Assembly (NCBI RefSeq): GCF_007752535.1
Contig: NZ_CP036426.1
Location: 1,364,001-1,428,000 of the forward strand
DNA from: Tautonia plasticadhaerens
Lineage (GTDB): Bacteria; Planctomycetota; Planctomycetia; Isosphaerales; Isosphaeraceae
Reading direction: 5' to 3'
DNA: 64,000 bases
The position numbers were made by a program, and so were the translations under genes. Position 1 is the first letter of the stretch; the number at the start of each line of letters is the position of its first letter. Of the stretch, positions 17,682-26,594 are shown in pieces. Under the pieces are notes generated by a model, which was given only the letters and a program-made list of their open reading frames with translations, was not told the DNA's origin and ran no database searches.

Positions 17682-19070
17682 GTGCGTAGATCATCCGCCT
17701 CCGTCTCGGCCCTGGTCGCGGCCCTCGCGATTGCGCCGGCCGCCGAGTCACGGCAGGGGCCGAATCTCGACCCTGGCCATACCCTGCTTGCCCGCGTCGC
17801 CGAGGCCTACAAGGCACTCCCGGGATACGTCGACGAGGGATCCGTCAGGCTCTCGTTCCTCGTCGCTGGCGACGACAAGACGCAGGTCGTCCCCCGGCCC
17901 TTCGCCTTCGCCCGGCCCGACCGCCTGGCGATCTCGTCGGAGCCGGCGTCGTTCCATCTCGATGGCGATCGTCAGGTCTCGGCGATCGCGGGCCGCTACC
18001 TCGTCTCCGACCCCCCCGAGTCGCTCTCCGATGAGACCCTCGCCCGGGATCCGGCAGCCTCCTACATCTTCGGCGGCCTCCCCGGCATCCCGTCGATGAC
18101 CCTCTTCCGGCTGCTCACCTCGGAGGACCCATACCAGGCCATCCTGCAGGGGGTGGAGCGCCTGGAGCGGGAGCCGGAGCGTGCCGTCGACGGCATCGAG
18201 TGCCGGTCCCTCCGGATCGTCCCCTTCTCCGGCCCGGTCGTCCGACTGCTGATCGACCCGCAAACCTTCCTGGTCCGACGCATCGAGATCGTCCCGGCCC
18301 CCGGAGAATTGCCCGACGACATCCAGATCAAGGAGATCTCCTGGTCGCCGGGGACCATCATCTCCGACGTGCCCCCGGACTCCCGCTTCACCTATGCGGC
18401 ACCGGAGGACGCCCGGGAGGTCGAGAGCCTCGCTGCGTTGATGGCCGGGCCCGACGGCGAGGAGCCCGGGGCCGGGCTCCTCGGCCGCCCGGCCCCACAA
18501 TTCTCGCTGGAACTGCTCGCCGAGGATGACCAGGTCGAGCGCATTTCCAACACGGATCTCGAGGGGAACGTCGTCCTGATCGACGTCTGGGCGACCTGGT
18601 GTGTACCTTGCCAGCCCGAGCTACGGGCCATCGACCAGTTGCTCGACCGCTATGCCTCCGGGTCCGGTCCGGCCGCCGATCGCCTCCGCGTGATCTCCCT
18701 GAACATCGACTCTCCCCCACGACCGGATGAGGAACCCCCGGCAGAAACCGAGGAGGATGGGGAGTCCCCCGGGGACGCGGCGGTCGATCCCGTCGCCGAG
18801 ATCCGGTCGAGGGTGGAGGAGCACCTCACCTCTGCCGGGCTGTCGCTCGACCGACCTCCTATCGGCCGGGTGGCGATCGACCCGGGCGGGGAGGCGACGG
18901 AAGCCCTCGACATCCAGGCCATCCCCATGCTCGTGCTGATCGACCCCGAGGGCATCGTCCGGGCCGTCCACGTCGGTGCCCCCGCCCGGGTTGTCCGGGA
19001 ATTGGCCTCGAAGATCGACGCCCTGCTCGCGACCCCGCAGGGGAATGGCCCCGGTCGCAGCGACGAGTGA
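17682..19070 (+). CDS. Secreted DUF2092-like / TlpA thioredoxin fusion protein (copy 1)
   Basis: The 462-residue protein has an N-terminal signal (to about residue 23), a domain of about 220 residues resembling DUF2092/LolA-like lipoprotein-carrier folds (YKALPGYVDEGSV, RPFAFARPDRLAI, LLIDPQTFLVRRIEI), and a C-terminal TlpA-type thioredoxin domain with the CVPC active site at 307-310 in WATWCVPC. An acidic insert of about 35 residues (near 345-380) lies inside the thioredoxin domain. The first domain may bind a hydrophobic ligand or lipoprotein and the second may reduce disulfides outside the cytoplasm. It is followed 223 bases later by a diverged paralogue in the same orientation. The start GTG/ATG choice at 17682 is supported by the signal and by GGAAGG-like bases upstream. 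Confidence 0.8.
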   Translation: MRRSSASVSALVAALAIAPAAESRQGPNLDPGHTLLARVAEAYKALPGYVDEGSVRLSFLVAGDDKTQVVPRPFAFARPDRLAISSEPASFHLDGDRQVSAIAGRYLVSDPPESLSDETLARDPAASYIFGGLPGIPSMTLFRLLTSEDPYQAILQGVERLEREPERAVDGIECRSLRIVPFSGPVVRLLIDPQTFLVRRIEIVPAPGELPDDIQIKEISWSPGTIISDVPPDSRFTYAAPEDAREVESLAALMAGPDGEEPGAGLLGRPAPQFSLELLAEDDQVERISNTDLEGNVVLIDVWATWCVPCQPELRAIDQLLDRYASGSGPAADRLRVISLNIDSPPRPDEEPPAETEEDGESPGDAAVDPVAEIRSRVEEHLTSAGLSLDRPPIGRVAIDPGGEATEALDIQAIPMLVLIDPEGIVRAVHVGAPARVVRELASKIDALLATPQGNGPGRSDE

Positions 19071-19293
19071 ACCAGGTCGGAGGGGACCGGGGCGGGGCGT
19101 CCTTGAGGGCGTTCGGCCCATGTCGGATGATCGAGATCGACGGGACATCGGCCTCGGGATGCCGAGCCCGAACCGCGATCGGCTCGATGCCCTCCGGATC
19201 ATCTCCCGGCATTGACCCCCCGTCGTCCGTCCCCGGGGATCGTCGAACGATCTCCGCCGACGGTCTCCCCCCATCCGCCCAGGAGGCCGCTCC

Positions 19294-20619
19294 GTGAGCC
19301 CGACGCTCCTCCTCGCCGCGAGCCTGGTCCTCGGACCGATCCCGACGACGATCGATGAGGCCGCCCGGGCCCTGCTCGATCGCGTCTCCGAGGCGTATCA
19401 GGCCCTCGATCATTATCACGACCAGGGCGGTCGCACCGTCGCCTTCGTGCTCGACGGGGAACGGATCGAACGGGCCGACCCGTTCCGACTGGATTATTCC
19501 CGGCCCGATCGGTTCGCCGTCCAGGCCCCGGGTTCTCGGGTCGCGAGCGACGGGGACACGATGCTCACGGTGGTCACGCCGGCCGGTCATTATGAGTCGA
19601 TCGTGGCGCCGGGCGAGGCGAGCGTCGACCTGTTGGCCTCATCCGCCGTCGGCTCCGAGATCCTGGGGGATCCGCTCGGGCCTCCGCTGACGTTGATCCT
19701 CGGCCTCCTGACCGGGGAGGAGCCCGGCCGATCGATCCCCGCGGATCCCGTGGGGATCGCCCTCGAAGGCGACCGGGACTGGCGGGGGGCTCCCGTCCGG
19801 GTGCTCAGGGTCCCCCTGATCGGCAAGCCCGATTGGCGCCTCTTCATCGATCCCGATTCGGAGCTGATCGTCGGCGCCGAGGCGGTCGTGTCCCCCGAGA
19901 CGCTGGGCGAATTCGCGCCCCCAGGGGTGTCGCTCGATGGCCTCGAGGTCACCTGGGACGCCGGCACGATCCGCCCCGAGGCCCCCGGAGAAGGGGACGA
20001 TCCGTTCTCGACCGAGCCCCCGCCGGGGATGGTGGCGCTCGGCCCGTTGCTCGACCCCGAGTCGAGGGCCCGCGAGGAGGGCGCCCGTCTCGCCGCCGAC
20101 CCCCGAGTCGGTCAGCCCGCCCCGCAGTTCACCGCGTCGCTGCTCGACGACGACGGGATCGGCGAGGTGATCCGGGCCGTCGACCTCGAGGGCAAGGTCG
20201 TCCTCATCGACTTCTGGGCGACGTGGTGCGGCCCGTGCCTGAAAGAACTCCCCGAGGTCGCCGCGCTGATCGACGCATACGCCGGCACCGCAGCGGCCGA
20301 GGAGCTCCGGGTCCTCTGCGTCAGCATCGACGAGGCGAGCGACGACGACCCGGAGCTCCTCGCAAAGGACCTCCTCACGTTCCTCGATCGGAACGAGTTG
20401 TCGCTCCGAACGTCCCCGATCGCTTCGGTCGCGATCGACCCCGACGGCTCGATGGCGAGGGCGTTCGGCGTTCGGTCGATTCCCACCGCCATGCTGATCG
20501 ACCGGGAGGGAGTCGTCCGGGCCGTGATCACCGGATATGATCCTCAGTTCCGTCGCAAGATGGGCGGGCAGATCGACCAACTCCTCAAGGGAGCTCCCGA
20601 CGAGGGCCCGCCTCGCTGA
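19294..20619 (+). CDS. Secreted DUF2092-like / TlpA thioredoxin fusion protein (copy 2)
   Basis: This 441-residue protein repeats the architecture of the preceding gene: short N-terminal hydrophobic segment, DUF2092-like domain (VSEAYQALDHYHDQGG, RPDRFAVQAPG, WRLFIDPDSELIVGAE) and TlpA-like thioredoxin domain with CGPC at 312-315 in WATWCGPC. It starts with GTG at 19294 behind an AGGAGG at 19281-19286. The active-site dipeptide differs between the copies (Gly-Pro here, Val-Pro in copy 1) and the acidic insert of copy 1 is shorter here. Together they look like an old tandem duplication. Confidence 0.8.
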   Translation: MSPTLLLAASLVLGPIPTTIDEAARALLDRVSEAYQALDHYHDQGGRTVAFVLDGERIERADPFRLDYSRPDRFAVQAPGSRVASDGDTMLTVVTPAGHYESIVAPGEASVDLLASSAVGSEILGDPLGPPLTLILGLLTGEEPGRSIPADPVGIALEGDRDWRGAPVRVLRVPLIGKPDWRLFIDPDSELIVGAEAVVSPETLGEFAPPGVSLDGLEVTWDAGTIRPEAPGEGDDPFSTEPPPGMVALGPLLDPESRAREEGARLAADPRVGQPAPQFTASLLDDDGIGEVIRAVDLEGKVVLIDFWATWCGPCLKELPEVAALIDAYAGTAAAEELRVLCVSIDEASDDDPELLAKDLLTFLDRNELSLRTSPIASVAIDPDGSMARAFGVRSIPTAMLIDREGVVRAVITGYDPQFRRKMGGQIDQLLKGAPDEGPPR

Positions 20620-20740
20620 CGGGTGATTTCCGGCCTGATCAAGCACATCCCTGGTGAACCCGATCGAACCCCGTGGTAGGCTCTGCCCGACTCCGACGAT
20701 CGTCCGGATTCACATCCAGTTTCATCCGACGAGGAGCGTG

Positions 20741-21097
20741 ATGCTCAGCCCGAAGGTCGAACTGCGCACCGAGCAAGGGATCCTGTACGCGGAATTCTGG
20801 GACTGCCTGCGGCTCGATCCCGCCCCGGTGAAGGATCTGCTCTCGAAATACAAGACCGCCGCGGCGGAGGGTTCGCGCCCGGACCTGATCATCGACTTCT
20901 CGGGGGTCACCTTCGCTGGTTCCGCGGCACTCAGCGGCTTCGTCAATCTCCAACGTACATGTCGCCAGAACGGAGGTCGGATCCTCCTCTGCAACCTGGA
21001 GCCGACCGTCTCGGAGGCCTTCCGCCTCAGCCGGCTCGACAGCATGTTCAGCTTCGTCGCGGACCCCCCGGCCGCCTTCCAGGCTCTCGATGCCTGA
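20741..21097 (+). CDS. STAS-domain protein (anti-anti-sigma factor-like)
   Basis: The 118-residue product is a single STAS domain. The region DLIIDFSGVTFAGSAALSG aligns with the phosphorylation loop of anti-anti-sigma factors; Ser61 is in the position normally phosphorylated by an anti-sigma kinase, although the residue just before it is Gly rather than the usual Asp. Such proteins free a sigma factor by binding its anti-sigma partner, or work in stressosome-like switches. No kinase or phosphatase gene is next to it. The start at 20741 is supported by GAGGAG eight bases upstream. Confidence 0.8.
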   Translation: MLSPKVELRTEQGILYAEFWDCLRLDPAPVKDLLSKYKTAAAEGSRPDLIIDFSGVTFAGSAALSGFVNLQRTCRQNGGRILLCNLEPTVSEAFRLSRLDSMFSFVADPPAAFQALDA

Positions 21098-21132
21098 GGG
21101 CCGGGAGGCGTGTCGGGATCGATCTGCCCCCA

Positions 21133-21495
21133 TCAAAACTCGACGTGCCCGAGGACGTAGAACAGCAGCCCCCCGGCGATGACCACGCCGATCGGCATGA
21201 GGACGACTGCCAGATCGGGCATCGCGGTCGCGACTCCCTGGTTGACCAGCAGCGTACCGAATGCGCCACTGAGCCACTCCTCATCCCGGCGGTTCCCGGA
21301 GCACCGCGCCAGGATGGCCCCGGAGATCATTCCCGACGCCAGGAGGGCATTGAAGAACAACGCAGCGGCCCGATTCCATTCGGGGCCGGACTCCGCCCGC
21401 TCCATCTCCCCCCAGGGCCCGAGCAGGAGTGCTGCGGCGAACGTCAGGAGCGTGATGTCGAGGATCTGGATCCGAAACGGACTGGCTTTGGGCAT
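21133..21495 (-). CDS. Small membrane protein of unknown function
   Basis: This 120-residue protein has three likely membrane segments (about residues 11-28, 44-64 and 95-116), with short polar links and a C-terminus ending in GHVEF. I do not recognise the family. It follows recQ on the same strand, 60 bases later, and converges with the STAS gene. No ribosome-binding site is evident before the ATG at 21495. Confidence 0.55.
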   Translation of the reverse strand: MPKASPFRIQILDITLLTFAAALLLGPWGEMERAESGPEWNRAAALFFNALLASGMISGAILARCSGNRRDEEWLSGAFGTLLVNQGVATAMPDLAVVLMPIGVVIAGGLLFYVLGHVEF

Positions 21496-21555
21496 GGTCG
21501 GGTCGAGCTCGATCGGCCGATCGGATCACACCGATGGGGCGTTCAATTCTCACGA

Positions 21556-24468
21556 TCAGGACGCGATTGGAGGGTCGGGTACGGCATCGGACGTTGATCG
21601 ACCGCGGAGGAAGAGCGTCCAGAGATCCGGAGTTCCGTCCACCTCGGGAGGTGGTTCGTCGGGGCCTCGATCGGAGAGCCAGCCTTCCCACCGATCGAGA
21701 TGCTCGCCCCCGAGGAACGCATCGATCGGGACGCTCCGACCCTGTCTCGCCTGCATCGCGGCGTGCCGGATGATCTCGTCGAGTTCCAGGCCACGGATCG
21801 CCGCCGCCTCGGCCGCGCTGAAGCCGCGGTCCAACAAACGGCAGGTCCATTCCTCATGGGGGATTGCGGAGATGTCCTCGGCCGAGCCTGCGAAGAGATC
21901 CGACGGCTCGACGGCAAATCCGACGGGGTTGGTCGAGGCCGATTGATCGGCCTGATAGGGCATGGGAGGCGTCGGATCCGGGTGAGCCGCCGAGGCGATG
22001 GCCTCCAGGAGCGCGGTACCGTAACGCTCGAGTTTCGCTTTGCCGAAACCCTTGATCGCCGCCAATTCCTGGGGCGTTCGAGGCCGTTCTTCTACGAGGG
22101 TCTTCAACATCGAATCGTGGAAGACGCAGTAAGCCGGGACGTTCGAAGCCTGCGCCCAGGTCCTCCTGAGCACCCGGAGTCGTTCCCAGAGCGGGTCGGT
22201 CTTCAAGCCCTCGTCTATTTCGACCCCAGGGGGATTCTCGGGTGAAGAAGGGGCAGGCAGGCGCGCCACCCCGCGACCCACCTGCTCAGGGCCGGGTGGA
22301 GGAACCGTCCCCGTCGACGGGGATTTCCGGGAGACCCGGGGGAGGCCGCCGTGACGGACCTTGAACGCGAGTTCCTGCGGGAGCCCCGGCAGGATGACGC
22401 CGTCTCCGGACTCACCTCGCGCCCGGAGGTAGGACCAACCCGAATCGCTCAGCGTGACAACAGGTTTGAACCGATCGACCTCGTCCACGCGAATCAGGCC
22501 GATTTCGGTCAGCGCGTCGATCAGCAGGGCAATCTCCTGCTGCTTGAACTCCGAGAGGACGCCGAAGGTGCTCAGGCGGTCCAACCTGAAGCGTCCCATC
22601 TTCTCGGACGCGGATCCGGTCAACATCTGGGCGACGACATTCTTCCCGAAGCGGCCCCTGGTCCGGGCGACTCCCGAGAGAATCTTGAGGACCACCTCGC
22701 GGCTCGCCGGCGTGTCGATCGGGCAACGCTCGGATTCGGCCTCCGCTTCTCCCCCCGTGCATCGGTCGCATCTCCCGCAATTGCCCGCGAGTGGGTCTCC
22801 GAAGTAGCCGAGGATCATGGCGCGTCGGCAGCGTCGGGCCTCGGCGTAGCGGATCATCCGATCGAGCTTCTCGTACTCCGCCTCCTTGCGAGCTTCCAGC
22901 GCGGAGAAGTCGACCTCCAGTTCGTTGGATCGGCGGTCGCGATCGAGAACCCGGAGTGCGTTGCCTCGGAAGGGGGGGACGTAGGTGATGGGCAATTCAG
23001 CAGAGAGGTGCTTGATCGCCCGGGTGAAGGCCATGCGATCGATGCCCATGCCCGAGGCGAACTCATCAGGATGGAAGTAGACCGGCTCGCCCAGTCGACG
23101 GTCGCAGAGGCTCTCCAACCCGAGAATCACCAGCCGTTGCACGTGGGCCTGAGACCCGACCCGATCGGCCAGTGGGGGCTCGTCGGGCTCCCGGTCGATC
23201 CGGATGATCGCCATATTCTCCCTGGGGCTGAACCGCTCAAGGGCCCCGGCCCCCTCGAGGATCTTCAAGGCGGAGCCGACGGCCGACTCGCTCAGATCGA
23301 GGCCGACCGCCTCCTTGATCTCCGATTGGGTGAGCTCGATCGGGTCGGCGTCGATCCTTCGCAAATGCTCGTAGACCTGGAAGACGACCTCACGGGGCGG
23401 ATACTCGCTTTCGATGAACAATTGCTGGAGCTTGCGGTCTCCCGGCGCGTAGAGCAGCAGGCAGTCGGCGGGCTGGCCGTCCCTGCCGGCTCGACCGGCC
23501 TCCTGGTAGTAGGCTTCCAACGTGCCCGGGATGTTGAAATGGACGACCGCTCGGATGTCCGGCTTGTCCACCCCCATCCCGAAGGCATTCGTGGCGACGA
23601 TCACGTCGACGTCTCCGCCCATGAACGCCTCTTGCGCGGAGTGCCGCTGCGCTCGTTCGAGGCCGGCGTGGTAGGAGACGACCGATCGCCGGACATCCTG
23701 ACGGATGAACTCGGCGATCGTCTCGCATCGCTTCCGGCTGGAGGTGTAAACCACGATCGAGCCGCTGGTCCTCCTCAGGAGCCGGGCGAGCTCCTCGCAC
23801 TTGTCGGCGTCCCGCCGGGTGTCGATGACGGCATAGGAGAGGTTTGGCCGGTCGAATCCGGTGATGAACTGGGCCGGCTCTCTCAGGTCGAGCTGCGCGG
23901 CGATGTCCCGGCGGACGAGGTCGGTCGCCGTGGCGGTCAGCGCGATGCAGGGGGGCATCCCCAGCTTGCGGCGGGCAAGGCCGAGGCGGGCATAATCGGG
24001 GCGGAAGTCGTGACCCCACTCGCTGATGCAGTGGGCTTCGTCGACCGCGAACAGGGCCGGTCGGAGCCGGGCCATCGTCTCGACGAATCGGTGGCTCCGG
24101 AATCGCTCAGGGGCGACGTAGAGGAGGTCGTAACGCCCGGCCTCGGCCTCCATCAGCCGGACACGCTGCTCGTCGGGGCCCAGGGTGCTATTAATCAGGG
24201 TCGCGCTGAGGCCCCGGGCCTGAAGGGAGTCGACCTGGTCCTTCATCAGCGCGATCAGCGGGCTGACGACCAGCGTCAGGCCCTCCATCAGCAACGCCGG
24301 GAGCTGATAGCAGAGGCTCTTGCCGCCGCCGGTGGGCATCACGCAGAGCACGTCCCGGCCGCCGAGGACCGCGTCGATCACCTCGCGCTGGCCGGGGCGG
24401 AACCGCTCCAGGCCGAATCGCTCGTGCAGAATTCGTTCCGGATCGGACGTGTGCTCCGACACGCTCAT
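21556..24468 (-). CDS. recQ: ATP-dependent DNA helicase RecQ
   Basis: RecQ is a 3'-5' helicase of recombination and replication-fork repair. The 970-residue protein has Walker A (PTGGGKS, Lys50), DEAH at 143-146, the helicase core to about residue 350, the RQC region with zinc cysteines (CRRAMILGYFGDPLAGNC then CGRCDRC, about 555-575), a long winged-helix segment, and an HRDC domain (about 755-830, ending GFGKAKLERYG). A C-terminal extension of about 130 residues includes LLDRGFSAAEAAAIRGLEL, which resembles the helix-turn-helix domain (HTH_40-like) found at the end of some RecQ proteins. It is longer than E. coli RecQ (about 610 residues). The start at 24468 begins MSVSEHTSDPERIL. Confidence 0.95.
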   Translation of the reverse strand: MSVSEHTSDPERILHERFGLERFRPGQREVIDAVLGGRDVLCVMPTGGGKSLCYQLPALLMEGLTLVVSPLIALMKDQVDSLQARGLSATLINSTLGPDEQRVRLMEAEAGRYDLLYVAPERFRSHRFVETMARLRPALFAVDEAHCISEWGHDFRPDYARLGLARRKLGMPPCIALTATATDLVRRDIAAQLDLREPAQFITGFDRPNLSYAVIDTRRDADKCEELARLLRRTSGSIVVYTSSRKRCETIAEFIRQDVRRSVVSYHAGLERAQRHSAQEAFMGGDVDVIVATNAFGMGVDKPDIRAVVHFNIPGTLEAYYQEAGRAGRDGQPADCLLLYAPGDRKLQQLFIESEYPPREVVFQVYEHLRRIDADPIELTQSEIKEAVGLDLSESAVGSALKILEGAGALERFSPRENMAIIRIDREPDEPPLADRVGSQAHVQRLVILGLESLCDRRLGEPVYFHPDEFASGMGIDRMAFTRAIKHLSAELPITYVPPFRGNALRVLDRDRRSNELEVDFSALEARKEAEYEKLDRMIRYAEARRCRRAMILGYFGDPLAGNCGRCDRCTGGEAEAESERCPIDTPASREVVLKILSGVARTRGRFGKNVVAQMLTGSASEKMGRFRLDRLSTFGVLSEFKQQEIALLIDALTEIGLIRVDEVDRFKPVVTLSDSGWSYLRARGESGDGVILPGLPQELAFKVRHGGLPRVSRKSPSTGTVPPPGPEQVGRGVARLPAPSSPENPPGVEIDEGLKTDPLWERLRVLRRTWAQASNVPAYCVFHDSMLKTLVEERPRTPQELAAIKGFGKAKLERYGTALLEAIASAAHPDPTPPMPYQADQSASTNPVGFAVEPSDLFAGSAEDISAIPHEEWTCRLLDRGFSAAEAAAIRGLELDEIIRHAAMQARQGRSVPIDAFLGGEHLDRWEGWLSDRGPDEPPPEVDGTPDLWTLFLRGRSTSDAVPDPPIAS

Positions 24469-24592
24469 CGCCGTCTCACCTTCGTCCGTGGATCGTCAAG
24501 GCTCCCATTATAGGGTGGAACGTCGGGCGTGTGCGACCTCGGGTGTCGGTGATTCGGGCGGGATCCGTCCGCCTGCCGCCGGTCGGGACGAA

Positions 24593-24648
24593 GAACGGCC
24601 GGGCCGGCGGCCGACGCGTGAGCGTCGACCACCAGGGCCCGGCCGTTC
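24593..24648 (-). terminator. Stem-loop terminator downstream of the large secreted-protein gene
   Basis: A perfect 13-base-pair inverted repeat pairs 24593-24605 with 24636-24648. Inside its loop a second small hairpin (24613-24617 with 24622-24626) closes on GTGA. The structure starts 30 bases after the stop of the minus-strand gene that ends at 24678. A weak T-rich stretch follows on the transcribed side, so a terminator is likely. Confidence 0.55.
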
Positions 24649-24677
24649 GGCCATTCGATCGTCCGGTCAATCGGAGA

Positions 24678-26594
24678 TCAGTTGTCCTGCTGCTGGTTGA
24701 GCTGCTGCTCGACCAGGGGGACGATGCCCTTCTCGATCACCGGGCCGACCTCGCTCGGCACGAAGCCGGTGAACCGGAGGCCGTCCGGCTCGGCGACTAC
24801 GGCTAGGCCGACCATCGCCGGCTGCTCGGGCATCTCCTGCCCGGCCCGGAGATCCTGGTCGCCGGTGGCCTGACGGGCCTCGGCCAGCACCTGGCGGGTG
24901 CCGGTCTGCATGTCGACCATGTAGAGGCTCCGGACCCGGTCCGGCAGCTGGGCGCGGACCTTCTTGAAGGACTCGGTCTGGCCGATGCCCTGGTCGTCGG
25001 CGAGGTAGGCGTCCAGCTGCTTCTGGGCGTCCTCCCAGTTGGCGGCCAGCAGGTTCACGACCTGCTCTCCGTTGGAGCCGACCCAGACGGTGGTGGACTC
25101 GCCGACGACCTTGCGGAGCACCTCGACGGCCTCCTCGCGGTCGATCGGCTTCTGCTGCTGCTCGCCCTGCTGGCCCTCGGCGGCCTCGGGCTGGAGCTTC
25201 TTGGCCTCGGCCTCGACCTCCTTGGTGAAGGCGTCGAAGTCGTAGGCGGCCGTGATCTTGTCGAACGAGTAGCCCTGGTAGTCCTGGGCGCCCTGCTCGA
25301 TGTTCAGCTCCTTGATGAGCGCGAAGTCCTTGCCCTTGACCGCGGCGACGGCCGACCGGACGGCCTCGACGACGGATTCGGAGTTCTCGGCCTTCATCAC
25401 GCTCAGGCCGGTGCGGGTCTCTCCCAGGCCGAGGGTGGCGATGTAGGTCGCCTTGCCGGCGGCCCGGAACTGCTCCTGGGCCTTCTGGAACTCGGGTGAC
25501 TCCATGACCTTGGCGATCTCGGGCAGGTACTCCCGGACCTCGTTCGCACCGGGGATCAACTCCCAGTTGATCGCCTCGGGGTCGAAGACGTCGAACGAGT
25601 AGTAGGCGTTGCCGCGAGGGAGCGTGGCCAGCTCCTCGGCCGGGGAGTCGCCGGCCTCGGCCATGCGGCGGATCGGCTCATAATCCTCGTTCATCGCCAG
25701 CTTGCCGGAGATGGTCAGGCCCTGCTCGGCGAAGGTGGCATGGGAGGCGACGGCCCGGGCGTTCTTGGCGGCCTTGAACAGCTGCTGGGTGGCGAACTGG
25801 GCCTGCTCGGTGAAGTCGGCGCCCTGCTCGGCGGCGCGGTCGGTCTGCGCCTTCAGGAAGTTCTGGGCCTGGTCGATCTCGTCGCCGTAGGTCTCTGTGA
25901 TCGCGGCCAGGTCGACATACATGCCGATGTCGCCGTCGAGGAAGTAGGAGCGCAGGCCCTCGTCGATGGTCTGGGCCAGCGTCTGCTGCGGCGCCGAGGA
26001 GACCTTGCGGATCAGGTCCTCGTGCTGGCTGATCGCAGCGAAGCCCTGCTTGTTGACGGCATAGACCGTCTCGCCGTTGGCGGCGGTGATGGAGTCGACG
26101 CCCTGATCGGTCTGCTTCTGGGCGTCCTCCTTGCCGGCGATCGCCGAGAGGGCCTGGTCGTAATCGCTCGTCGCGAAGACGGCGATGGCCCTCGGCTTGA
26201 CCTGCAACTGGCCGCCCTGGAGGCTGATCTGCTGGCCGAGCTGTCCCGGCGGGACCACGTCGATCAGCAGCAGCGCGGGCGCCTCGCCCTGGCCGGCGCC
26301 GAGGCTCCGTGTGAACTCGGAGACCGTCGCCTGGATCTGCGAGCCGACCTGTTCGGCCGCCTCCGGGCTCATGGCGCGGAGCATGGTGACGAAGTTGTCC
26401 GTCGCCTGCCCGATGCCGCCGATCCGGACGATGATCGGCAGGTCTCCCGGCAGCTGGTCGAGCCACTGGGCTTCGACCGCCTGGCTTCCACCTTGCGCGG
26501 CCCGCTGGGCCTGCTGGGCGGCCGCGTTCGAAGGCGCCAGGCCGACGGCCAGGGCCAGGGTCATCGTGATTGGTAGGAGCGCCGTTCGAATCAT
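24678..26594 (-). CDS. Large secreted protein of unknown function, Gln/Ala-rich
   Basis: The 638-residue product starts MIRTALLPITMTLALAVGL with a signal peptide cleavable near NAAAQQ. I do not recognise the family. The body is a regular alpha/beta-looking sequence: GDLPIIVRIGGIGQATDNF, VAVFATSDYDQAL, NGETVYAVNKQGF, YFLDGDIGMYVDLAAI, then GLTISGKLAMNED and several further repeats of this style. A charged Gln-rich linker (QPEAAEGQQGEQQQKP) divides it around residue 490. The end is again Gln-rich. A planctomycete secreted protein with beta-sheet repeats is a reasonable description. The start at 26594 is favoured over 26609 because a perfect AGGAGG at 26601-26606 lies between them with ideal spacing. 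Confidence 0.7.
   Translation of the reverse strand: MIRTALLPITMTLALAVGLAPSNAAAQQAQRAAQGGSQAVEAQWLDQLPGDLPIIVRIGGIGQATDNFVTMLRAMSPEAAEQVGSQIQATVSEFTRSLGAGQGEAPALLLIDVVPPGQLGQQISLQGGQLQVKPRAIAVFATSDYDQALSAIAGKEDAQKQTDQGVDSITAANGETVYAVNKQGFAAISQHEDLIRKVSSAPQQTLAQTIDEGLRSYFLDGDIGMYVDLAAITETYGDEIDQAQNFLKAQTDRAAEQGADFTEQAQFATQQLFKAAKNARAVASHATFAEQGLTISGKLAMNEDYEPIRRMAEAGDSPAEELATLPRGNAYYSFDVFDPEAINWELIPGANEVREYLPEIAKVMESPEFQKAQEQFRAAGKATYIATLGLGETRTGLSVMKAENSESVVEAVRSAVAAVKGKDFALIKELNIEQGAQDYQGYSFDKITAAYDFDAFTKEVEAEAKKLQPEAAEGQQGEQQQKPIDREEAVEVLRKVVGESTTVWVGSNGEQVVNLLAANWEDAQKQLDAYLADDQGIGQTESFKKVRAQLPDRVRSLYMVDMQTGTRQVLAEARQATGDQDLRAGQEMPEQPAMVGLAVVAEPDGLRFTGFVPSEVGPVIEKGIVPLVEQQLNQQQDN

Noticed and set aside
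16096-17817. N-terminal extension of the minus-strand 160-residue protein to 17817
   Set aside because: It runs antisense through ribBA; the membrane-segment start at 16095 is sufficient.
19120-19215. 31-codon ORF between the two TlpA fusion genes
   Set aside because: Too short, strongly Arg/Asp-rich and without a ribosome-binding site; better seen as spacer.
22351-24513. A 720-codon plus-strand open frame
   Set aside because: It is antisense to recQ; GC-rich DNA keeps such shadow frames open.
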